15,522 nt of DNA from Anaerolinea thermophila (GTDB taxonomy: Bacteria; Chloroflexota; Anaerolineae; Anaerolineales; Villigracilaceae). The translations under genes and the position numbers were made by a program. Shown here one piece after another: positions 5,763 through 11,542 of the stretch. The notes beneath the pieces are model-generated. The model saw nothing but the letters and a program-made list of their open reading frames with translations. It ran no database searches and was not told where the DNA came from. The stretch covers positions 1-15,522 of the forward strand of contig DYLB01000021.1 in the NCBI GenBank assembly GCA_020722305.1, given 5' to 3'. How positions within the stretch are numbered: position 1 is the stretch's first letter; each line of letters opens with the position of its first letter.

Positions 5763-6692
5763 ATGACCATGCAAACCGCAACGATGAGCGCCATGAAACC
5801 CTCCCCACCTGCCGAACGGAGCGGATTTATCCGCAAGCTGGTGCTGCTGTTCCTGCTTGGCTGCGCCGCGGCGCTCGGCATCGCCATCCTGTTCCGCACC
5901 GGGCTGAACCTGCCGGACATCGCCCTGGCTGTCTTGGCCGACGCGGCCATCGGCCTGCTGGCGGGCGTCAGCGCCCGGCTGGTGCTGCGCAAATGGAACG
6001 GGTTTTTCCGATTCGTCGTTGCCCTGGCGACCCTGCTCTTATCGCTCAATATTTTGGGATTTTTCACCGGCTGGCGGCTAGGACTCGGCTTCACCCTCAC
6101 CCTGGTGCAGCCGGACTGGATCGGGCTGGCCCAGGTTGGGATCGGCATTTTGGCGATCTCCCTGTCGCTGCTGGTGCTGCGGCGGGCCACGCCCAAGACC
6201 GCGCCCGTCCCGCCGAAACCGGTTCCGGCCCCGGCGAAGAAGCCCGGCGGCAGGAAATCCGTCCGCCCGGCGTTCAAGATGCCCCAATGGCCGCAATTCA
6301 GGAAACCGTCTCTGCCCAGACTGCCGAAGCTCTCCTGGCCGGCAATCGGCCCGTCGAAACGGGAGGCAGGCCTGAAAGTCCGGCCTGCTGCGAAGGTGAA
6401 GAAGCCCCGTAAAACGGTATCCGCCGCAGCCTTCGCCCCGACCCGGCACGTGGCAAAGCCATCCGCATTGGTCGTCCCGAAACCGGCGCGGAAACTGAAG
6501 AAGGCCCGGGAGCGCGGCAAATCCAAAATCCAACTGGCGAAGGTCGAAGAACACGTCTGCCCGTACTGCCTCGAACCCGTCGTCGCGAACGATCCGCGCG
6601 GGATGGTGGAATGCAAGATCTGTCACGCCCAACACCACGCCGATTGCTGGGAAATCACCGGCGCCTGCCAGGTGCCGCACTACAACGCTTGA
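5763..6692 (+). CDS. Membrane-anchored prokaryotic RING-finger protein, E3-like
   Basis: A 309-residue protein. About four hydrophobic segments lie at roughly 22-44, 53-75, 82-102 and 119-140. A long proline- and lysine-rich, probably disordered cytoplasmic linker (about 141-260) follows. The C-terminus has a treble-clef zinc finger with C266, C269, C284, C287, H292, C295, C302 and H306 as candidate ligands (CPYC...CKIC...HHADCW...C). This spacing fits the prokaryotic RING finger family 1, known from neighbourhoods with E1, E2, Ubl and JAB genes. The likely role is an E3 that brings charged E2 to the membrane; catalysis is inferred only. It starts 13 nt after the E1 stop. The first ATG (5763) is used, but M8 and M11 are alternatives. 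Nothing upstream resembles a strong ribosome-binding site, so translational coupling is likely. Confidence 0.8.
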   Translation: MTMQTATMSAMKPSPPAERSGFIRKLVLLFLLGCAAALGIAILFRTGLNLPDIALAVLADAAIGLLAGVSARLVLRKWNGFFRFVVALATLLLSLNILGFFTGWRLGLGFTLTLVQPDWIGLAQVGIGILAISLSLLVLRRATPKTAPVPPKPVPAPAKKPGGRKSVRPAFKMPQWPQFRKPSLPRLPKLSWPAIGPSKREAGLKVRPAAKVKKPRKTVSAAAFAPTRHVAKPSALVVPKPARKLKKARERGKSKIQLAKVEEHVCPYCLEPVVANDPRGMVECKICHAQHHADCWEITGACQVPHYNA

Positions 6693-6705
6693 TGAACGCT
6701 TGATG
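6684..6705 (+). repeat. 11-bp tandem duplication across the RING-gene stop codon
   Basis: AACGCTTGATG occurs twice without a gap (6684-6694 and 6695-6705). The first copy contains the stop TGA of the RING protein, and the second repeats it in the spacer. The ribosome-binding site of the next gene (GGAGGAG) begins within the last base of the second copy. It looks like a simple slippage duplication with no evident function. Confidence 0.8.
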
Positions 6706-6713
6706 GAGGAGCC

Positions 6714-7571
6714 ATGCCTGACCTGAATGTGACCATTGTCCTGCCGAGCGGCGGGGCGCGAGCTGCCGAAGTCCCGGACGACGTGACGGTACACGACCTG
6801 CTGACGGAGTTCACCTCCCTGCTGCAACTGCCCACCGTCGGCCCGGACGGACGACCGATGTTCTACCGCCTCGACAGCAAGGCCCTGGGCCGCGAGTTGA
6901 AGGAGGACGAGACCCTGGCCGAGGCGGGCATCCCGGAGAACGATCGGCTGATGCTGACCGCCGACATCACCGCCGGGGCCGGGATCGTCTCGGTTGCCGA
7001 CAGCCCGCGCATGCGCCGCCTGCGGGCCGATTTCGAGAAGATGCAGGAACTGGCCGCCCGCAGCGACGTGATCTCGTTCAAGGCCGAATCCTCCCGCCCC
7101 AACCTGCCGCCGGAACGATATATCGTGACTTTCAAGTGCAAGAGCATCAGCGAGGTGGACCGCCAGGGCAATCCCAAATTCAGCAACCGTCACCAGGTGG
7201 AGATCTACTTGCACAACCAGTATCCGCAGCGCTGGCCAGGGATGAAATGGATGACGCCCATCTGGCACCCCAACATCAACCACCTGAACGGCAGCGTCTG
7301 CATTGATGCCGCCTGGTGGACGGCCAGCCGGTCACTCGACCGCCTGGTGATTATGCTGGGCGAGATGCTGCAATACAAGAATTACCACGACGATCCCACC
7401 AAGCCGCCCTTCCCCTGGGACCCCGAAGCGGCGCGCTGGAGCCGGGAATACCGCAAAAAACACCCGAACATCTTCCCCGTGGATACCAGCGAACTGCTCC
7501 GCCCGGAGCGGATCAAGCTGTCGTCGCCAAAGAAAGACGAAAAGAAAAAGCCATTGATCAAGTTCAAGTAG
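6714..7571 (+). CDS. Ubiquitin-like (YukD-type) domain fused to E2 conjugating enzyme
   Basis: A 285-residue protein. Residues 1-88 are a ubiquitin-fold domain of YukD/EsaB type (VTIVLPSGG, PDDVTVHDLL, KALGRELKEDETLAEAGIPENDRLML). Residues about 98-255 are an E2/UBC domain with WPGMKWMTPIWHPNINHLNG and active-site C196 nine residues after HPN (185-187), a canonical E2 layout. A basic tail closes the protein (272-285). The E2 should take Ubl thioester from the E1 and transfer it to lysine, probably with the RING protein. The Ubl half is 70/88 identical to the free Ubl encoded next. Its TAG at 86-88 is followed by AG, so the fusion could be cut or could serve as a built-in acceptor. GGAGGAG (6705-6711) supports the ATG. 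Confidence 0.9.
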   Translation: MPDLNVTIVLPSGGARAAEVPDDVTVHDLLTEFTSLLQLPTVGPDGRPMFYRLDSKALGRELKEDETLAEAGIPENDRLMLTADITAGAGIVSVADSPRMRRLRADFEKMQELAARSDVISFKAESSRPNLPPERYIVTFKCKSISEVDRQGNPKFSNRHQVEIYLHNQYPQRWPGMKWMTPIWHPNINHLNGSVCIDAAWWTASRSLDRLVIMLGEMLQYKNYHDDPTKPPFPWDPEAARWSREYRKKHPNIFPVDTSELLRPERIKLSSPKKDEKKKPLIKFK

Positions 7572-7585
7572 AAAAGGAGATTAAC

Positions 7586-7852
7586 ATGTCTGATTTACCT
7601 GTCACCATTGTCCTGCCTTCGGGAGGCAGCCGCACCGCCGAAGTGCCCGATGACGTGGCCGTGAAGGAACTCCTGCCGGAGTTGACCACTTCGCTGGAAC
7701 TGCCCGTCACAGGCCCCGACGGACGCCCGATGTCTTACCGCCTCGATAGCAAGGCCCTGGGCCGCGAGCTGAAAGAGGAGGAGACCCTGGCCGAGGCGGG
7801 CATCCCGGAAAACGACCGGCTGATGATGACCGCCGACGTCACTGCGGGCTGA
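7586..7852 (+). CDS. Free ubiquitin-like modifier (YukD-type)
   Basis: An 88-residue stand-alone ubiquitin-fold protein, MSDLPVTIVLPSGG, ending MMTADVTAG. It is the probable modifier that the E1 activates through its C-terminal glycine, G88. It ends in -TAG rather than -GG and needs no trimming. Lysines at 27, 56 and 63 could serve chain formation. It aligns without gaps to residues 1-88 of the Ubl-E2 fusion with 18 differences: 15 fall in the first 50 residues and only 3 in the last 38. AAAAGGAG (7572-7579) is the best ribosome-binding site in the operon, which suggests high translation. The upstream-extended frame (from 7316) overlaps the E2 gene and is not used. Confidence 0.88.
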   Translation: MSDLPVTIVLPSGGSRTAEVPDDVAVKELLPELTTSLELPVTGPDGRPMSYRLDSKALGRELKEEETLAEAGIPENDRLMMTADVTAG

Positions 7853-7865
7853 GGCTGCTCCCGCC

Positions 7866-7900
7866 GCCTGTCCCCTCGCGATTCCGGGGAGGGGACAGGC
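7866..7900 (+). terminator. 12-bp perfect hairpin between Ubl and JAB genes
   Basis: GCCTGTCCCCTC (7866-7877) pairs fully with GAGGGGACAGGC (7889-7900) around an 11-nt loop. Downstream is CTCCGCTTTATTT, not an uninterrupted T-run, so termination should be leaky. It could equally protect the 3' end of the E1-RING-E2-Ubl message. Either way it would lower JAB-FHA-VWA expression relative to the Ubl. No convincing promoter follows it. Confidence 0.6.
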
Positions 7901-7943
7901 CTCCGCTTTATTTCACCCATCCCGGAATGATTGGCGAGTTTTT

Positions 7944-8663
7944 ATGGCTAATTCAGGTATTCGCATCTTACCCCCCGAAGCGCCTCAGCCGGAGACGGGC
8001 TGCCCCCCGGTGGACGGCGCCCGCCGCTGGGATTCTCCCTACGACGGCTACGGGCTGCACCCTGTGGTCTCGGTTTACATGAGCCAGGTGGCGTTCAGCC
8101 GCATCGGCGTCCACGCGGCCAGCGACCCGGACTTCGAAGTTGGCGGCATCCTGATCGGGCACTGGTGCGCCCACGAAGACGGGATCGGGCAGTACATCAG
8201 CATCGAACAGATGCTCCCCGCCCGCTACACCCGCCAGGGCAGCGCCTACCTGACCTTCACCCAGGACACCCTGGTGGACGTCCTCAACCGGATCGAATCC
8301 CAGTATCCCGACAAACGCATCGTCGGCTGGTACCACACCCACCCGCGCATGGGACTCTTCCTGTCGCGCTACGATACCTGGCTGCACAACAGCTTCTTCC
8401 CCGAACCCTGGCAGGTGGCCCTGGTGGTCGAGCCGCACAGCAGCATCGGCGGCGTGTTCATCCGCCAGAAGAACGGCGTCCTCGATTCCAGCCGCTATTT
8501 CGGCTTCTACGAGGTCAACGGCGCGGGGACGGAAGGCAGCATCGTCAACTGGCACAACCTGCACTCCCCCACCGCATTCCTGGACGACCTGGAAAAGGCC
8601 CCCTCCAAACCCGAAGAATCCGAAGAAATTCCGGCGCAGGAAGAAGGAGAAAATTCACAATGA
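7944..8663 (+). CDS. JAB/JAMM metalloprotease, deubiquitinase-like
   Basis: A 239-residue JAB/MPN+ protein. The complete JAMM zinc site is present: E65 in EVGGILIG, H131 and H133 in WYHTHPRMGLFLSRYD, S141 and D144 (HxH-x7-S-x2-D). Such enzymes cleave isopeptide bonds or trim ubiquitin-like proteins. Here it would remove the Ubl from targets, and it may cut the Ubl-E2 fusion after TAG. About 35 leading residues are proline-rich with no signal peptide. The last 20 residues are strongly acidic (KPEESEEIPAQEEGENSQ). No TM segment is seen, so it is cytoplasmic. The ATG at 7944 has a poor ribosome-binding site (GGCGAG). Its stop overlaps the next gene by 4 nt (ATGA), so the two are translationally coupled. 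Confidence 0.9.
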   Translation: MANSGIRILPPEAPQPETGCPPVDGARRWDSPYDGYGLHPVVSVYMSQVAFSRIGVHAASDPDFEVGGILIGHWCAHEDGIGQYISIEQMLPARYTRQGSAYLTFTQDTLVDVLNRIESQYPDKRIVGWYHTHPRMGLFLSRYDTWLHNSFFPEPWQVALVVEPHSSIGGVFIRQKNGVLDSSRYFGFYEVNGAGTEGSIVNWHNLHSPTAFLDDLEKAPSKPEESEEIPAQEEGENSQ

Positions 8664-9517
8664 GCAGACGCACACGCACTTATTACTATGCCGTGCTCGG
8701 CGCCCTCGGCGGGCTGTTTGGCTGGCAGGTCAGTGACCTGCTGGGCCTGTCCTTCGCCGGAAACCTGTACCTGACCGAAGCGGTCGTCGGGTCGCTGGTC
8801 GGCTTGAGCGTCGGGTTGTTTATCGGCGTCACCGAAGGCGCGCTGACCCGCAACCCGGTCCAGGCGCTCAAATCCGGCCTGTTCAGCGGCGTGCTCGGCT
8901 TCGTCGCCGGGGCGCTCGGCCTGCCGCTCGGCGAGTTCGCCTTCCAGTCCGTCGGCGCAGGCCTGTTAGGCCGGATCATCGGCTGGGGTGTCTTCGGCCT
9001 GCTGATCGGCGCGGCCGAAGGCGTGGTCGGCAAGAGCCAGGTCTGGAAAGGTATGCTCGGCGGCCTGCTGGGCGGCGCGGTCGGCGGCCTGCTGCTCGAA
9101 CTGGCCCGCACCCGCTTGCAGGACCAGCTTACCGGCAAAGCTGCCGGCCTGGTGCTGCTGGGCGCATCCGTAGGCGCGTTCATCTCGCTCATCGTCGTCC
9201 TGCTCTCCCGCGCCTGGCTCGAAGTCACCTCCGGCAAGCTCAAAGGCACCGAGTTCATCCTCGACAAGTTCATGCGCGCCGGGGGACCGGCTGTCGCCAT
9301 CGGCAGTTCGCCGCTCAAGTCCGAGATCGTCCTGCCCGATCCCGACATCGCCCCGCAACACGCCATGCTGACCGGCGACGGGATGCAATTCTCGCTGAAA
9401 GACATGAGCCTCTCGGGGACGCTGGTCAACAACAAGAGAATCGAGCGCATCCGGCTTTCGAATGGACAAAGGATCCGGATGGGCAACACCGAGATGGTCT
9501 ATCACGAAAAGAGGTAA
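8660..9517 (+). CDS. Glycine-rich multi-pass membrane protein with C-terminal FHA domain
   Basis: A 285-residue protein. Residues about 8-185 are glycine-zipper-like hydrophobic segments (LGALGGLFG, VVGSLVGLSVGLFIG, GVFGLLIGAAEGVVG, GMLGGLLGGAVGGLLL, GLVLLGASVGAFISLIVVLL), perhaps six membrane passes. Residues about 190-283 form a forkhead-associated domain (AIGSSPLKSEIVLPDPDIAPQHAML...LSGTLVNNKRIERI...QRIRMGNTEMVYH). G215/S216, H234 and N257/N258 match conserved FHA positions. FHA domains bind phosphothreonine peptides. It could recruit phosphorylated targets, or a phosphorylated operon partner, to the membrane. It starts at ATG 8660 with AAGGAG (8643-8648) and overlaps the JAB stop. The longer open frame upstream lies antiphase over JAB and is rejected. 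Confidence 0.82.
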   Translation: MSRRTRTYYYAVLGALGGLFGWQVSDLLGLSFAGNLYLTEAVVGSLVGLSVGLFIGVTEGALTRNPVQALKSGLFSGVLGFVAGALGLPLGEFAFQSVGAGLLGRIIGWGVFGLLIGAAEGVVGKSQVWKGMLGGLLGGAVGGLLLELARTRLQDQLTGKAAGLVLLGASVGAFISLIVVLLSRAWLEVTSGKLKGTEFILDKFMRAGGPAVAIGSSPLKSEIVLPDPDIAPQHAMLTGDGMQFSLKDMSLSGTLVNNKRIERIRLSNGQRIRMGNTEMVYHEKR

Positions 9518-9519
9518 CC

Positions 9520-10623
9520 ATGCGGACGAAAAAATGGCCGCGCGTCGCCCTGACGTTTGGCCTGCTACCGCTATTTTTGCTCCTCCCCGTCCTGACAGTT
9601 TCCGCGCAGTCCGACCTACACATCCGCATCACCCAGGTGGACACGTCGGCCTTCCCCCAGGTGACGGTCTACGTCTCCGTGACCGACGCGGCCGGCGAAC
9701 CGGTCGGCGTCGAGCCGGAGCGCATCCAACTCAGCGAAAACGGGCAGGCGATCCAGTCGCCTGAGATGAGCGGCTCCGGCGAGATCGGCCCGCTGACCAC
9801 CCTGCTGGTCATGGACGTGTCTGGTAGCATGAACAACAACGCCAAGATTGACGCCGCCAAACAGGCCGCCCTGGCCTACGTGGAGCAGATGCGTCCCGGC
9901 GACCAGGCCGGGCTGATGGTCTACAACACCGAAGTAACCCTGGTCCAGCCGGTCACACCCGACCGCGAGGCGCTCATCACCGCCATCAACTCGCTGGCCG
10001 CTGACGGCAACACCGCCATGTTCGACGCCATCCTGCAAGCCGAGCAGGTCCTGTCGCCGGTCGGCGGGCGCAAAGCCATCCTCGTCCTGACCGACGGGAT
10101 TGACAATCTCAGCCAGGCCGCCACTGAAGACGTGATCAGCGCCATCGGGCCGAGCGGCGTCTCCATCTCGACCATCGGCCTGGGCGACCCGGAGCAGCTT
10201 GGCACCAACAGCGGCCTGGACGAAACCGTGCTGCGCTCCCTGGCCGAACAGGCCGGCGGCGTCTACAGTTACGCCAACGACCCCGAAAGCCTGCAAGGGC
10301 TGTACGAACGCTACGCCCGGGCCCTGCAAAGCGAATACCGGATCACCTTCACCTCCACCTCCACCCTGCGGGACGGCCTCACCCGCTCCCTGACCGTTTC
10401 CCTGGCCGGCGGGGCCGCCTCGGAAGAAGCCCAGTACAACCCCGGCGGCGTGCTGCCGGAAGTCAGCGCCCAATCCTGGCCGCTGTTCGGGGCCATCCTG
10501 GCCGGGTTGCTGGTGCTGCTTTTCGCCCCGATGGCCATCGGACGGCTGGCCGGCGCGTTCCAGGGAGCCGGCGGCAAGCCCAAATCTTCCAGCAAAGCCA
10601 AAGGGCGGGTCAAACTTAAATAA
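9520..10623 (+). CDS. Secreted, C-terminally anchored VWA-domain protein
   Basis: A 367-residue protein with an N-terminal signal peptide (basic MRTKKWPR, hydrophobic core to about 28, cleavage near VSA-QSD). The VWA domain is at about 92-270 with a complete MIDAS metal site: D99-V-S101-G-S103, T165 (NTAMFDA), D192 (LTDG). One C-terminal TM helix is at about 319-341, followed by a short basic cytoplasmic tail ending KGRVKLK. The VWA domain would face outside, binding a protein ligand or surface partner through Mg2+. The gene starts 2 nt after the FHA stop, with AGAGG as ribosome-binding site, so it belongs to the same operon. Its tail echoes a motif repeated in the E1 tail. A link to ubiquitin-like conjugation is inferred from the operon only. 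Confidence 0.85.
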   Translation: MRTKKWPRVALTFGLLPLFLLLPVLTVSAQSDLHIRITQVDTSAFPQVTVYVSVTDAAGEPVGVEPERIQLSENGQAIQSPEMSGSGEIGPLTTLLVMDVSGSMNNNAKIDAAKQAALAYVEQMRPGDQAGLMVYNTEVTLVQPVTPDREALITAINSLAADGNTAMFDAILQAEQVLSPVGGRKAILVLTDGIDNLSQAATEDVISAIGPSGVSISTIGLGDPEQLGTNSGLDETVLRSLAEQAGGVYSYANDPESLQGLYERYARALQSEYRITFTSTSTLRDGLTRSLTVSLAGGAASEEAQYNPGGVLPEVSAQSWPLFGAILAGLLVLLFAPMAIGRLAGAFQGAGGKPKSSSKAKGRVKLK

Positions 10624-10625
10624 AA

Positions 10626-10668
10626 CCGGAGTCCGACACCCCGGAGTCCGACATCTCCCGATGTCGGA
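10626..10668 (+). repeat. Direct repeat CCGGAGTCCGACA x2 running into a hairpin
   Basis: CCGGAGTCCGACA occurs at 10626-10638 and 10641-10653. The second copy overlaps a perfect 8-bp hairpin, TCCGACAT (10647-10654), CTCCCG, ATGTCGGA (10661-10668). It lies in the non-coding gap after the VWA stop and is not followed by T residues. It is possibly a small palindromic intergenic repeat. Confidence 0.6.
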
Positions 10669-10704
10669 GGCAAAGTCTGGAGACTTCGCACGCCGCGAAT
10701 CAAA

Positions 10705-10733
10705 AAGACGGCTCGGAATGAGCCGTCTTCTGT
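10705..10733. terminator. Bidirectional intrinsic terminator between VWA gene and lexA
   Basis: AAGACGGCTC (10705-10714), loop GGAAT, GAGCCGTCTT (10720-10729) form a perfect 10-bp stem. A-run 10702-10706 precedes it and CTGTTTT follows. It can end the ubiquitin-like operon on the plus strand and lexA on the minus strand, whose stop is at 10748. Confidence 0.9.
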
Positions 10734-10747
10734 TTTGGACAGGTTTG

Positions 10748-11425
10748 CTAAACCGCCAGGCTTTCCACCTTGCGGATGACCATGACCACTTTGCCTTTGA
10801 TTTCCAACGGCTGGTCTTTGTCAATCAGGATGGGCTTCATAGTCGGGTTGGCGGGCTGGAGGCGGTAGCCGTCTTTTTCCTTGAAGAAATACTTGAGCGT
10901 GGTCTCGTTGGTTTCCGGCAGCCAGACCGCGACCATTTCGCCGTTGCGGGCTTCGATGGCCGGTTTCATGACCACGATGTCGCCGTCGTTGATCATGGCG
11001 TCGATCATCGAGTCTCCCTGGACTTCGAGGGCGAAGAGCCTGTCGCTGTCACGGGTGGGCAGGGTGCTGCGGGCGATGTCCACAGCGTGGGCCTCGTTCT
11101 CGGTCTCGTAACTGATCCCTGCCTCGAATACCGGCAGCGGCAGGCCAGCCGCAATCGGACCCAGGATCGGGATGCGCAGCATCTCAGCCAGGGCAGGCAT
11201 CCCCGTCAAACGCACGCCGCGCGAGATCTTGCGGTCGCGTTCGATCTTGCCCATTTTCTCCAACTGGTCGAGGTAATAGTTCACCACAGACGTGGACGAA
11301 ATACCCGTGTTTTCGCCGATCTCACGGATGGTGGGGGGATAATTGTTTTCCTGCCAGTAGCTTTGCAAAAATTCCAGGATTTTTATGTGGCGTGGCCCAA
11401 GGCCCTTGTTCTTTCGTACCATCAT
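10748..11425 (-). CDS. lexA: LexA repressor
   Basis: A 225-residue LexA, the SOS repressor that self-cleaves on contact with RecA filaments. The N-terminal winged helix contains PTIREIGENTGISSTSVVNYYLDQLEKMG (31-59). The peptidase domain shows the cleavage site A93-G94 in GPIAAGLP, the nucleophile S139 in QGDSM and the general base K178 in TTLKYF. The open frame reaches GTG at 11434, but that codon overlaps the ribosome-binding site AGGAGG (11435-11440 on the minus strand). ATG at 11425, 8 nt downstream of it, is preferred; ATG at 11422 is the alternative. A SOS box in its own promoter indicates autoregulation. Confidence 0.95.
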   Translation of the reverse strand: MMVRKNKGLGPRHIKILEFLQSYWQENNYPPTIREIGENTGISSTSVVNYYLDQLEKMGKIERDRKISRGVRLTGMPALAEMLRIPILGPIAAGLPLPVFEAGISYETENEAHAVDIARSTLPTRDSDRLFALEVQGDSMIDAMINDGDIVVMKPAIEARNGEMVAVWLPETNETTLKYFFKEKDGYRLQPANPTMKPILIDKDQPLEIKGKVVMVIRKVESLAV

Positions 11426-11476
11426 AGTTGTCACCTCCTGAGCGGCTGAATTCTTCGCTCATTTGTGCTAATTACA

Positions 11477-11504
11477 ATTATACAGAACATTCGTTCAGAG
11501 TCAA
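11477..11504 (-). promoter_or_regulatory. lexA promoter
   Basis: On the minus strand, -35 TTGACT (11504-11499), a 16-nt spacer and -10 TATAAT (11482-11477, perfect consensus). Transcription should begin near 11470, about 45 nt before the lexA start. The SOS box fills the spacer. Confidence 0.85.
11485..11496. promoter_or_regulatory. LexA (SOS) box
   Basis: GAAC-ATTC-GTTC is a perfect inverted repeat with 4-nt spacing, matching the Gram-positive-type consensus CGAAC-N4-GTTCG over its core. It sits between the -35 and -10 elements of lexA, so LexA binding would occlude polymerase. Confidence 0.88.
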
Positions 11505-11542
11505 GGGTTTTGGTGAGGCAATTTTTTGTCTATCCAGGAGGG

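Noticed and set aside
3518..6616. A long open frame on the minus strand opposite rplL, the E1 fusion and the RING gene
   Set aside because: It is antisense to genes with clear domain matches, its translation is low-complexity and unlike any family, and long antisense frames are expected in GC-rich coding DNA.
8165..8659. Upstream in-frame extension of the FHA protein
   Set aside because: It would overlap the whole JAB catalytic region in another frame. ATG 8660 with AAGGAG and an ATGA overlap is the natural start.
4115..10623. Ubiquitin-like operon as a proven antiphage system (CBASS or Bil-like)
   Set aside because: No cyclase, effector nuclease, toxin or other defence gene is nearby, and the GntR, FHA and VWA parts fit signalling at least as well. 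It remains possible but is not shown.
3975..10729. Same AGACGGCTC stem in the terminators flanking the ubiquitin-like operon, suggesting an inserted cassette
   Set aside because: AGACGG...CCGTCT stems are very common in intrinsic terminators; the loops differ and no direct repeats, integrase or attachment site were seen.
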